Positions 36,707 through 44,402 of a stretch of DNA of 62,610 nt are shown piece by piece (the first letter of the stretch is position 1; each line of letters begins with the position of its first letter). Under the pieces are notes generated by a model. The model made no database searches. It had not been told where the DNA came from and saw only the letters and a list, made by a program, of their open reading frames with translations. The stretch spans positions 1 to 62,610 of the forward strand of contig DDFD01000044.1 in NCBI GenBank assembly GCA_002337005.1. The letters are read 5' to 3'. A program made the position numbers and the translations under genes. This DNA is from Flavobacteriales bacterium UBA1937 (lineage in GTDB: Bacteria > Bacteroidota > Bacteroidia > Flavobacteriales > Weeksellaceae).

Positions 36707-37999
36707 TTAAAAATTGAATTGTAATTGTTCTTTACAGTAATTTCTTTTTTCAAATTTTTTTTGATTGTGAATTTTGTTTGTTTTGGCATTTCTGATATTG
36801 TGAGCTAGATAATATATTTGTGTGTTTATGTCTGCATGACGTTTTTCATAGTTTAAATATTTTTTAGTTAATAAATTGTATTTTTCAGGCTCGTTTTTTT
36901 TGTAGTATTTCAGACCTGAATAACATAAAAATTTACTCCCTTTTTTCTGCATCGAAATATCTAATTCAGTAACCAAACAAACCCTATTATTTTGATGAGG
37001 TGGTGCAGATTCCAAGTTTATCCTATTTTTAGGAATGTTTTGAAAATCGTCTTTTCCTTTGTTTATCAGTGTTCTCTGTGTGGAATTTGCACCACTTTGC
37101 AAATTAAAAAGTTTGTCAATAATTTGCAGTTTGATGAGGTTGTGCAGATTGTTTTTTATACCTAAAATTGAGTGATATTTTTCTTTATATCTGCCAAACT
37201 TATTTCTGTATTTTGGTTGTATCATTTCTTTCCAAAAATCAAAGGTTTTTGCATCTGTGATAAACTTAACCTCATCATCTTTTAAACCTTTCAAATCAGG
37301 TGTTAAATTTGCTATTAATACATTTTCCCATTCATCTAATAAAGTTTGTCCTAATCGTCCGTATGTTTCCAATTTCAGTAAATCAGTTGCGGTTTGTATG
37401 CCGTAATTTTTCACGTTTTTGGATTGTTTGGTTTTAACCTCAAATCTGAAAGTATTTATATCAATTCCATATTCGGGAATATTTGAAAATTGTAAACCTT
37501 TGGCGTATGCCTTTATCAATTTGTAGCTCGTTGCATTGGTTTTTTTGAAGTATGGGAAGTCTCCAGCTTTGAAAGGAGTTTTTTTATAGAAATACAAACC
37601 ATTGATGAGGTTATTAATGTCAGTTCGGGGAATAATATTTAAACCAAATTCAAGATTAACTACTTTTAAGGCGTTCAGTTCGTTCGACTTTAAACCTAAG
37701 TAAATTAAAATGTCTAATACCACATTAATGCAATTTTCAGGCGTGAAATCGTTCCCATTGTGTCTGTATTGGTTAAAATGATAATGCGGACTGATATTTA
37801 TTTCCAAATGACCGAAACCAATAACTTTTCCAGCTTCTACTGATTTGCGAAAATCTAAACTTAGTTTAATTCCAAAATCTTTATGTTTAACAGAATAATA
37901 ATAATTGTTTTTTGGTCTGCAAACGATAAAATCACGGTGCAAACTCAATTTGTTTATGATTTGTAAATCTGTTGTTAAAAACTTTATATTGTCCAGCAT
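36707..37999 (-). CDS. putative rolling-circle replication initiator (filamentous-phage gene II/RstA-like)
   Basis: 430 aa. The order of motifs resembles the phage/plasmid gene II/X family: GHLEINISPH (63-72), FNQYRHNGNDF (75-85), VNLEFGLNI (114-122), then a Tyr-containing YAKGLQF (165-171, Tyr165/Lys167 as possible catalytic pair) and FRFEVKTKQ (184-192). The C-terminal ~150 residues are Lys-rich with a Cys/Tyr patch and are not matched. The call rests on motif pattern by eye. It could instead be an unrelated Bacteroidota-specific protein. A short leader with a possible antisense RNA precedes it. Confidence 0.55.
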   Translation of the reverse strand: MLDNIKFLTTDLQIINKLSLHRDFIVCRPKNNYYYSVKHKDFGIKLSLDFRKSVEAGKVIGFGHLEINISPHYHFNQYRHNGNDFTPENCINVVLDILIYLGLKSNELNALKVVNLEFGLNIIPRTDINNLINGLYFYKKTPFKAGDFPYFKKTNATSYKLIKAYAKGLQFSNIPEYGIDINTFRFEVKTKQSKNVKNYGIQTATDLLKLETYGRLGQTLLDEWENVLIANLTPDLKGLKDDEVKFITDAKTFDFWKEMIQPKYRNKFGRYKEKYHSILGIKNNLHNLIKLQIIDKLFNLQSGANSTQRTLINKGKDDFQNIPKNRINLESAPPHQNNRVCLVTELDISMQKKGSKFLCYSGLKYYKKNEPEKYNLLTKKYLNYEKRHADINTQIYYLAHNIRNAKTNKIHNQKKFEKRNYCKEQLQFNF

Positions 38000-38004
38000 T
38001 TTCC

Positions 38005-38081
38005 TATCTTTGTACTATTGTAATGGTTGCCACTGTTACATATTTGAACAATTAGGGGACGGTTTAACCGTTCCTTTTTTT
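38005..38081 (+). ncRNA. possible antisense RNA at the rep leader
   Basis: On the plus strand a TATCTTTG -7 box (38005-38012) is followed ~45 bp later by a hairpin (GGGACGGTT/AACCGTTCC, 38056-38074) with a run of seven T. This unit would give an RNA of about 60 nt, complementary to the leader between the 146-aa gene and rep. No plus-strand gene explains this promoter-terminator pair. Confidence 0.4.
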
Positions 38082-38504
38082 ATTCAAGTCGTCTTGCATT
38101 CTATGGATTATTTCTTTTACTATGCGTGTGCGGTCGGTTGCATTGTACGGATAGAATTGTGAGCAAATACGGATGTAAATAACTTCCCGATCTTCGGGAA
38201 TATAGGCGACAAATAAAGATTTTTTTTCTTTTATCGGTAAATCTGCATAGTAGAATCCTGGTGTTTCTGTTGGGCGAAGTCCTGTAAAAGTACATTTGCT
38301 CCAGTTGTTTTTATTTCGAATCTTTAAAAGATTGTCCGCTCCAGTAGTAGAATTGTAACCGTTGTTTTTCTCGGTTCTAATTATTTCGGAAAATGCTATC
38401 TTTTCGTATTTGCAAAGTTGGTATTGCCTAAATGTCTTTTTAACCTCGTCTAGTTTATAAAACATTCCGTAGTGGTCTGGTGTGTAAGTGGTTGCCGTTT
38501 TCAT
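38064..38504 (-). CDS. hypothetical element protein
   Basis: 146 aa, not recognised. It follows the HTH gene by 2 bp and precedes rep by 64 bp, so it is probably co-transcribed with both. The central part (PGFYYADLPIKEKKSLFVAY and REVIYIRICSQFYPY) looks beta-rich, and the C-terminal helix is highly charged. The stop codon lies in the hairpin of the possible antisense RNA terminator. Confidence 0.65.
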   Translation of the reverse strand: MKTATTYTPDHYGMFYKLDEVKKTFRQYQLCKYEKIAFSEIIRTEKNNGYNSTTGADNLLKIRNKNNWSKCTFTGLRPTETPGFYYADLPIKEKKSLFVAYIPEDREVIYIRICSQFYPYNATDRTRIVKEIIHRMQDDLNKKRNG

Positions 38505-38506
38505 TA

Positions 38507-38791
38507 TTAACTTAATTTGTTTTGGTTAATAATCTGCTCTACTTCACTGCGTTTGAAATAAACACGGTTCTGCATTCCGTAACTAGGAATCACTTTTTCC
38601 TTTCTCCATCTGTGAAGTGTGGAAAGGTCAATTTTTAAAAGTTTACAGACTTCGGAACGCGTGAGATATTCCGTTGGTTGTTTTGGTTGGAACTGTGCGG
38701 AAAGTTGCGCCTTTAGTTCAGGTATCAAAGAATTTTTAATTTCTGTGATGAGGTCGTTCGGATTTGTTCCGATAAATTGGATTGTGCTCAT
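38507..38791 (-). CDS. excisionase-like helix-turn-helix protein (HTH_17/MerR type)
   Basis: 94 aa. Residues ~40-92 are a winged HTH of the AlpA/excisionase type: YLTRSEVCKLLKIDLSTLHR, WRKEKVIPSYGMQNRVYFKR, SEVEQIINQN. The N-terminal 38 residues form a helical Gln/Pro-rich part. Proteins of this kind in Bacteroidota elements act as recombination directionality factors or regulators. Its upstream region carries a repeat cluster that could be its own operator. Confidence 0.85.
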   Translation of the reverse strand: MSTIQFIGTNPNDLITEIKNSLIPELKAQLSAQFQPKQPTEYLTRSEVCKLLKIDLSTLHRWRKEKVIPSYGMQNRVYFKRSEVEQIINQNKLS

Positions 38792-38827
38792 AATTTCTTT
38801 TTTGAAATATTATGAGACAAAGGAACA

Positions 38828-38863
38828 TTTGGAAAAAATTTGGAAAAAATAAAATTTTCCAAA
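38828..38863. promoter_or_regulatory. operator-like repeats upstream of the element HTH gene
   Basis: TTTGGAAAAAA occurs twice in exact tandem (38828-38838, 38839-38849), with an inverted TTTTCCAAA at 38855-38863. It lies between the HTH gene start (38791) and the 286-aa gene stop. A near-consensus -7 box (TTCCTTTG, minus strand) lies just inside. Confidence 0.6.
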
Positions 38864-38889
38864 CACTGTGTTAATAGGTTGTTTTAAAT

Positions 38890-38906
38890 AAAAAAACGCC
38901 TTTTTT
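38890..38906 (-). terminator. weak terminator after the 286-aa element gene
   Basis: Read on the minus strand, AAAAAA and TTTTTTT flank GGCG, a short hairpin ending in T residues. It separates the integrase-side genes from the HTH-rep genes. Confidence 0.4.
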
Positions 38907-38920
38907 GATGTTCTATTTTG

Positions 38921-39781
38921 TTATTCTGATTGTGGACTTATTCCGAATTGTTTTAGAATTAAATCTAAGTCGGTCTCATCTTGTTTGTTTTGTATAGCGT
39001 ATTTTGAATTGGTTTTACTTAAATGTGGATTGATTGAGGTTTGTTTTAATGGTTCTTTTGAAAGTAAATCTATGAAACCTGCAATTTGATTATTTGTGAT
39101 TTTAGGATTCTTTGCTCGTAAATAATCAATAATTCCCGAACGAATTAATAAACCGATTTTTTGAACTTGTTTTACGTTTAAAGATTCAATATTTTTTTCA
39201 GTATAATTATCTCGAGTATTTTGAGACTTTAAACTTTCATAAAATTTCAATTCATCAATATCAATACTAACTTTTAACTCAGACAAAAAACTATCAAAAT
39301 ATTCTAAAAATGGCGTTTTGCTCAAATCTATACCTAGGCTAGAAAGATGTTGTCTGTAATAACCGATTTTATTAATGCAGAACTTTTTTAAATAAATAGC
39401 ATCTGTAATTTTGTCGTTGATAGTAAAGGATTCTATTGATAGAATTGTGTATTTGAGAGATTCAAATATTTCTCTAATAGAACATTCGAGCGAATAAATA
39501 TTATTTATTCTCGCTGATAGATAAGAATCTAAATTTCTTTTTTCTTTGTTTATCTTTGGTTGTTTATATTCTTCCAACTCTTTAAAAAGTGAAGTAATGT
39601 ATCTTATAACCAATTTAAATTTTTTGAGAAAACTTTTTATAGCAAGAAATAATTCATCATTATGGTCTTTATTATTTTCTTGTTGTATCTGTTCAAAAAA
39701 ATCTTCATTTAATTTACCCCAAGTAAGTGGTTGAAAAAAATAAAAATTTATAGCATTGCTATATTTTTCAGTAATATTCAT
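38921..39781 (-). CDS. hypothetical element protein
   Basis: 286 aa, not recognised. Almost entirely helical and charged, with Lys/Glu-rich helices and no signal peptide or membrane segment. The C-terminal ~90 residues contain VQKIGLLIRSGIIDYLRAKN, then PKITNNQIAGFIDLLSKEPL, ending in LDLILKQFGI. This tail looks like a small separate helical module, possibly DNA- or protein-binding (inference). It lies between the 91-aa gene and the HTH gene and may be the element's main cargo. Confidence 0.65.
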   Translation of the reverse strand: MNITEKYSNAINFYFFQPLTWGKLNEDFFEQIQQENNKDHNDELFLAIKSFLKKFKLVIRYITSLFKELEEYKQPKINKEKRNLDSYLSARINNIYSLECSIREIFESLKYTILSIESFTINDKITDAIYLKKFCINKIGYYRQHLSSLGIDLSKTPFLEYFDSFLSELKVSIDIDELKFYESLKSQNTRDNYTEKNIESLNVKQVQKIGLLIRSGIIDYLRAKNPKITNNQIAGFIDLLSKEPLKQTSINPHLSKTNSKYAIQNKQDETDLDLILKQFGISPQSE

Positions 39782-39815
39782 ATTTCGAACTGTTTTATAA
39801 TTGCTTGCCTTTAAA

Positions 39816-40091
39816 TTAATTTCTTTGAAACATACTTTGAGGAAACATAAAAATATTTTCTAACCAACGAATATAAACCTGTTTTTGTGTGCTGATGGGT
39901 TGATTTGCAAGGTCTGAAAATGAACGATTCCACATTTTCAAATATCCGATCAAAAAAGGAATGTCTGTATTGATAATAATTTCAAAATCTATATCATTCA
40001 TTTGTTTTATTTCTCGCTCAATTCTGTTAAACTCTTTTCCGTATTCTAATGATGTAAGTTTTCGATGTAAGATAGGTGTAACTTTTTCCAT
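39816..40091 (-). CDS. hypothetical element protein
   Basis: 91 aa, not recognised. It starts 2 bp after the integrase stop, so it is translationally close to it. Helical and charged at the N-terminus (LEYGKEFNRIEREIKQMND), Trp/Phe-rich in the second half (YLKMWNRSFSD, YIRWLENIFMFPQ). A role alongside the integrase is possible, but nothing in the sequence shows it. Confidence 0.6.
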   Translation of the reverse strand: MEKVTPILHRKLTSLEYGKEFNRIEREIKQMNDIDFEIIINTDIPFLIGYLKMWNRSFSDLANQPISTQKQVYIRWLENIFMFPQSMFQRN

Positions 40092-40093
40092 AA

Positions 40094-41386
40094 TTAAGAT
40101 ATTTTCTGTTCAGATAATTTTTTAAAAGTTTTAGCTGTTTGCATTGCCCAATCGTCTGCGGTTTTGCCTATGTAATTGAGGAACATAGATTCTGTTTTAT
40201 GTCCTGTAATTGCCATTAGTTGTGGTGTAGTAAACATTTTATTTCCATAAAAATTAGTTGCAAACGAACGTCTGCAAATGTGTGAAGATACTAGATAGCA
40301 TTTTTCAATTTCTACTATTTCATTTTTCTTTTTTTGTTCATTATACACTTTACCTTTTACTATTTCGTGAATCCCAGCCAGTTCACAAACTTTTTTTAAA
40401 TACTTATTAAACAAAACCATATTTGAATCGTGGTTTTGGGCAAATCTAGGCGGAAAATCTCCATCATATTTTTTTAGTATTGTTTCTACCTCATCGTGTA
40501 TAGGGATTACTACTTTTTCGCCGGTTTTTTGTTGTTTAATCTCTATGAATCGGAATGAGTTTCCCTCGCTGTCTGTTTTGGTGTATATCATTTTATTGGT
40601 CATTCGTAGCAAATCACTTGCACGCTGTCCCAAATAGCACCCTATTATTAACCAATCTTTTGCAATGTTCCAATCTTTGTTAATGGTTTGTATTTCTTTT
40701 ATTTTTTGTAGCTCTGCAAATGATAAAAATACTTTGTATTCTGTGTTGGTCGTACCAGTGCTGAAACCTCTTATTTGATGATGTATTTGTTTTCCATTTG
40801 TTTCTGCATCAAAAATTACTGTTTTTAAATTTTTAACAAACCTTACGGCAGTAGTTTCCATCATATCACAATCTACTATTAAGAAGTTCTTGAAATCAAT
40901 AAGAGTTTTTGCGTTAATATCTCTAATTACAAATACTTTCTTTTTTTTCTTTTCGTATTGTTTGAAACGGTCTTGTAAATTTTTTAATTTTCTAATTGTA
41001 CAAACTGTATATCCCGAAATACTTTCTTTAAATTCAATAAAATTTTTAAGATATACTAAAAATACGTTGTCATTTTCTTTTATATCAATTCTATTGAAAT
41101 GATTTTTTATTTTGTTTTTTAGCCAAGTGTTATCAAATAAAACTCCTTTTGCAAAGTCATTACTGTATTCATTTAAAATGTAATTAGATAATTCTCTTAA
41201 TGTTCTAGAGATGTTTTTGTTTTCAGGATTGTTTTGTTTGGGGAATTTTGTATCTGTACTCCAATCATTAGAATTTATTATTAATTCGGTAGAAGTACGA
41301 AGTTTTATATCTCTTGAAATAGATATTTGAATCTGTATTCTAGAGTTTGCGGTTTTGTTTCGCAAAAAATAACTTACGGTTGCCAT
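40094..41386 (-). CDS. tyrosine recombinase/integrase
   Basis: 430 aa from the ATG at 41386; an in-frame TTG 18 bp upstream is less likely. Bacteroidota phage-integrase architecture: N-terminal arm-binding beta domain (MATVSYFLRNK, about 1-85), SAM-like core-binding domain (about 105-200) and catalytic domain (about 215-415). Catalytic residues are visible: Arg255 in YLGQRASDLLRM, Lys287, His369 and Arg372 in HICRRSF, His396 in TGHKTESM, and nucleophile Tyr405 in FLNYIG. It is 183 bp from attR and inferred to integrate at tRNA-Cys. Confidence 0.95.
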   Translation of the reverse strand: MATVSYFLRNKTANSRIQIQISISRDIKLRTSTELIINSNDWSTDTKFPKQNNPENKNISRTLRELSNYILNEYSNDFAKGVLFDNTWLKNKIKNHFNRIDIKENDNVFLVYLKNFIEFKESISGYTVCTIRKLKNLQDRFKQYEKKKKKVFVIRDINAKTLIDFKNFLIVDCDMMETTAVRFVKNLKTVIFDAETNGKQIHHQIRGFSTGTTNTEYKVFLSFAELQKIKEIQTINKDWNIAKDWLIIGCYLGQRASDLLRMTNKMIYTKTDSEGNSFRFIEIKQQKTGEKVVIPIHDEVETILKKYDGDFPPRFAQNHDSNMVLFNKYLKKVCELAGIHEIVKGKVYNEQKKKNEIVEIEKCYLVSSHICRRSFATNFYGNKMFTTPQLMAITGHKTESMFLNYIGKTADDWAMQTAKTFKKLSEQKIS

Positions 41387-41430
41387 ATTTTGAATTTTGA
41401 ACAATCCAAAGATAATTATTTTTTTTAAAG

Positions 41431-41453
41431 TGTGTCAACATGTGTGTCAACAT
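41431..41453. repeat. right arm-type repeats of the element
   Basis: TGTGTCAACAT at 41431-41441 and 41443-41453, 12 bp apart, in the same orientation and spacing as the left pair, just upstream of the integrase gene. Confidence 0.7.
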
Positions 41454-41569
41454 TTTTGCAATATTATGAAATATAATGAAATTTAATACTTGATAATATA
41501 TTTGTAAATCATTTGTTTATAGGTGTTTTAATGTATTTTGTTAAAGTATGAGTATGTATTTGTTGGGTA

Positions 41570-41581
41570 CGCTAGGCACCT
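41570..41581. repeat. attR: 12-bp direct repeat
   Basis: CGCTAGGCACCT duplicates the tRNA-Cys 3' end; the flanking bases differ, so the identity is exactly 12 bp. Confidence 0.88.
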
Positions 41582-41584
41582 AAT

Positions 41585-41619
41585 AAATCCTGAAATTTTA
41601 AAATTTCAGGATTTTTTTA
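41585..41619 (+). terminator. displaced original tRNA-Cys terminator
   Basis: AAATCCTGAAATTTT pairs perfectly with AAAATTTCAGGATTT, followed by a T-run, directly behind attR. Before integration it would have followed the tRNA by 3 bp. Confidence 0.8.
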
Positions 41620-41634
41620 TTTATCTTTATCCTA

Positions 41635-43242
41635 ATGTTATATATTTTATTTACAATTATAGTCCTAATTCCTGTTTTGGCAGGGTTTGGCGAAATTTTT
41701 CAAAAAATTTTTGGCGAAATTTGGTCAGGAATTTCTGCAAAATTATTTTCAGGGATGTTCTTTTTGGGGATGATTTGGCAAATGTTAGCATTTTTTGTTC
41801 CGCTCAATATTTGGGTAGAAAGTGTGAGTTTGGTGATAGGATTTTTAGCGTTTTTCTACTTTAAATCTTACGAAAATTTCTCAACATTTAGTAAAAGTGA
41901 GATTCTAAAACTATCTTTTTTAATTTTAATTACAATATTTTCAGGGAGTTATTATCCTTTTATTTTAGATCATTTTGGGTATTATGTTCCAAGTGTTGGT
42001 TGGCTTTCAGAATTTGGTTTAAGTAAGGGATTGGCAAATCTCAATTTAATTTATGCACAAATGTCGGTTTGGCATATTTTTCAGGCTGGCTTTTCGCATT
42101 TTTCTGATACGTTTTTAAGAATAAATGTGGTTTTTCTTATTACATTTCTCCTATATATTTTTGAAAAAAAAATGTGGAGCTTACTCTTTATTTCGCCCGT
42201 TTTTTTACTTTTTATTCAATCTCCAAGCCCAGATTTACCTGCTATTGTTCTATCTCTGATTGTTTTAAATGAAATCATCAAAGGAAATACAAACTTCAAA
42301 TTGCTTTTTGCTTTTTCGGTGTTTGTTTTTACCATAAAACCGACGATGATTTGGCTACCGATTTTTGTTTTTTTGTATTTTTTCAAAAAAGAAAATTTCA
42401 AATTTCTTTGGCTCGGTGTTTTATTGGGGGTGATTTACGTTTTTAAAAATATTTGGTTGTTTGGATATCCATTTTTCCCAGTTCAGATTGGTGGTTTTGG
42501 AGTGTCTTGGCTGCCCAATTCAGAAACTCTACGGTATTCTTCGGAAGTTGCCATCACCAAAACCTATGACCTGCAATATTCTATTTCAGAAATTCAAAAA
42601 TTTACGACTTGGGATTACATTCATCATTGGTTTACATTACATTCTTACAAAAAATACATCCATTTTGCGTTGATATTTTCTTTGATCTTTTTCGGGATTT
42701 TCGCCTTTAAAAAGAAAGATAAATTAACTGCTATTTTATTCATTTCTATAGTGTTAAAAAGTGTTTTAGTTCTTTTGTTTTCAGCGCAATATAGGTTTTT
42801 TCTTGAGGTATTTTTTGTGATTTTTATACTGGTTTTTCATTCAAAAATTAAAGAAAAATTAGGATTGTTGAGTTTCAGTTTTGGAGCTTTGGTTATTTTA
42901 TTTTTAATGAGTTTTCCTAAAATTTTACAATCTCAAATTCCTACTTTTAAACTAGGGTATTTTATGGAAGGTTTTACTAAAAATCAGTTTTTAAAACCAG
43001 CTTATTTTGCCTTAAATTCTTACCAAACCTTCAAAATCGGTAATTTGGAATTCAATGTTCCGAACTATGATTTATGTTTTGATACACCTCAACCTGCGCT
43101 TTCGCCAGATGCTGTGAAAAAATATTTCGAAGCTGGTATTTTCCCTCAAAAAATATCTGAAAATCTAAAAGATGGTTTTGTTTGGAGGAAACTTTCGGAA
43201 AAAGAAAAAAAAGAGTTGAAAAAAATTATTTCAAAATTCTGA
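41635..43242 (+). CDS. multi-pass membrane protein, LIC_10190/glycosyltransferase-like
   Basis: 535 aa with about ten or more hydrophobic segments from the first residue on, and a soluble C-terminal tail of ~80 residues (NVPNYDLCFDTPQPALSP). The pattern of long membrane helices with periplasmic loops (SYYPFILDHFGYYVPSVGWL, IQSPSPDLPAIV) resembles GT-C type glycosyltransferases and the LIC_10190 family; the assignment is tentative. A TATCTTTA box lies just before the ATG. It stands between the element and aroC. Confidence 0.7.
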   Translation: MLYILFTIIVLIPVLAGFGEIFQKIFGEIWSGISAKLFSGMFFLGMIWQMLAFFVPLNIWVESVSLVIGFLAFFYFKSYENFSTFSKSEILKLSFLILITIFSGSYYPFILDHFGYYVPSVGWLSEFGLSKGLANLNLIYAQMSVWHIFQAGFSHFSDTFLRINVVFLITFLLYIFEKKMWSLLFISPVFLLFIQSPSPDLPAIVLSLIVLNEIIKGNTNFKLLFAFSVFVFTIKPTMIWLPIFVFLYFFKKENFKFLWLGVLLGVIYVFKNIWLFGYPFFPVQIGGFGVSWLPNSETLRYSSEVAITKTYDLQYSISEIQKFTTWDYIHHWFTLHSYKKYIHFALIFSLIFFGIFAFKKKDKLTAILFISIVLKSVLVLLFSAQYRFFLEVFFVIFILVFHSKIKEKLGLLSFSFGALVILFLMSFPKILQSQIPTFKLGYFMEGFTKNQFLKPAYFALNSYQTFKIGNLEFNVPNYDLCFDTPQPALSPDAVKKYFEAGIFPQKISENLKDGFVWRKLSEKEKKELKKIISKF

Positions 43243-43245
43243 TAC

Positions 43246-43306
43246 AAGTTATGTAATTCGAGTTATATGTTTGCAAAAATTTCATAACTCACAACCCGCA
43301 ACTCGA
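43246..43306. repeat. heptad repeat with inverted arms upstream of aroC
   Basis: AAGTTAT, GTAATTC, GAGTTAT (43246-43266) and AACTCAC, AACCCGC, AACTCGA (43286-43306). GAGTTAT is the reverse complement of ATAACTC at 43284-43290. Confidence 0.75.
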
Positions 43307-43316
43307 ACCTTTTCCT

Positions 43317-43324
43317 TAACTTTG
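43317..43324 (+). promoter_or_regulatory. -7 box of aroC, leaderless
   Basis: TAACTTTG ends 5 nt before the aroC ATG. Confidence 0.6.
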
Positions 43325-43329
43325 CTTCT

Positions 43330-44391
43330 ATGAATAATTTAGGAAATTTTCTCACGCTTTCTACCTTTGGCGAAAGTCACGGAATTGCATATGGCGGAAT
43401 TATCACCAATTTTCCAGCCGGAATTGAAATTAATTTTGAAGAAGTTCAACATCAGTTAGACCGCAGAAAACCTGGTCAATCAGCAATTGTTACTCAACGA
43501 AAAGAGAGTGATACGGTACAATTTCTTTCAGGTACTTTCGAAGGAAAATCTACAGGTACACCTATTGGTTTTGTCATCTACAACGAAAACCAAAAATCTA
43601 AAGATTACGACCATATTAAAGATAATTACAGACCGTCTCACGCAGATTTTACCTACGACCAAAAATTTGGAATTCGTGACCACAGAGGTGGTGGGAAATC
43701 TTCGGCGCGTGAAACTATCAATTGGGTTGCAGCAGGAGCTTTGGCGAAACATATTTTACCCCAAAATGTAGAAATTTCTGCGTATGTTTCTTCGGTAGGA
43801 GAGATTTTCTGCGAAAAACCTTACCAAGATTTAGATTTTTCTAAAATTGATGATAATGATGTGCGTTGTCCAGATGCAGAAACTGCCGAAAAAATGATTG
43901 CCAAAATCAAAGAAATTAAGAAAGAAGGAAACACCATCGGCGGAACCATTACTTGTGTCATCAAGAATTTACCAATAGGAATTGGCGAACCTATTTTCCT
44001 AAAATTACAAGCAGAATTAGGAAAAGCTATGATGAACATCAACGCGGCAAAAGGTTTTGAATACGGAAGTGGTTTTTGTGGCGCAAAAATGACGGGCAAG
44101 GAACATAACGATCTTTTCAACGAAGATTTTACGACCAAAACCAATCTTTCTGGAGGAATTCAAGGCGGAATTTCAAACGGAATGGATATTTATTTCAGAG
44201 TAGCTTTTAAACCAATTGCGACACTTTTAAGACCTCAAGAAAGTTTTGATAAAAACGGAAATCCAATTATTGTAGAAGGAAAAGGAAGACACGATCCTTG
44301 CGTTTTACCAAGAGCAGTTCCTGTAGTGGAAAATTTGGCAGCTTTTGTTCTCGCGGACTTGTTTTTGATGAATAAAATTAGAAAATTTTAA
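43330..44391 (+). CDS. aroC: chorismate synthase
   Basis: Last step of the shikimate pathway, FMN-dependent. 353 aa. TFGESHGIAYGGII at the N-terminus, the RRKPGQSAIVTQR flavin/substrate loop, RPSHADFTY, the DHRGGGKSSARET signature and the C-terminal GRHDPCVLPRAVPVVE are all present. A thioredoxin-like gene follows after 11 bp, probably co-transcribed. No other aro gene is in the window. Confidence 0.98.
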   Translation: MNNLGNFLTLSTFGESHGIAYGGIITNFPAGIEINFEEVQHQLDRRKPGQSAIVTQRKESDTVQFLSGTFEGKSTGTPIGFVIYNENQKSKDYDHIKDNYRPSHADFTYDQKFGIRDHRGGGKSSARETINWVAAGALAKHILPQNVEISAYVSSVGEIFCEKPYQDLDFSKIDDNDVRCPDAETAEKMIAKIKEIKKEGNTIGGTITCVIKNLPIGIGEPIFLKLQAELGKAMMNINAAKGFEYGSGFCGAKMTGKEHNDLFNEDFTTKTNLSGGIQGGISNGMDIYFRVAFKPIATLLRPQESFDKNGNPIIVEGKGRHDPCVLPRAVPVVENLAAFVLADLFLMNKIRKF

Positions 44392-44402
44392 AATCAAAAA
44401 TT

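Larger units (their letters stand above)
36092..41581. mobile_element. integrated element at tRNA-Cys (about 5.5 kb)
   Basis: Bounded by 12-bp direct repeats at the tRNA-Cys 3' end. It contains a tyrosine integrase at one end, a small excisionase-type HTH protein, a replication-initiator-like protein and four unknown genes, all on the minus strand. Paired 11-bp repeats of TGTGTCAACAT type sit inside both ends. No capsid, tail, packaging, relaxase or conjugation gene is recognisable, so it is either a phage satellite or a small integrative plasmid-like element. Confidence 0.88.

Noticed and set aside
38619..38852. 77-codon plus-strand frame opposite the element HTH gene
   Set aside because: It lies antisense to a clear HTH protein and runs into the operator repeats.
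41538..41864. 108-codon plus-strand frame across attR and the membrane-protein start
   Set aside because: It crosses the att repeat and the displaced terminator and overlaps the better-supported membrane protein in another frame.
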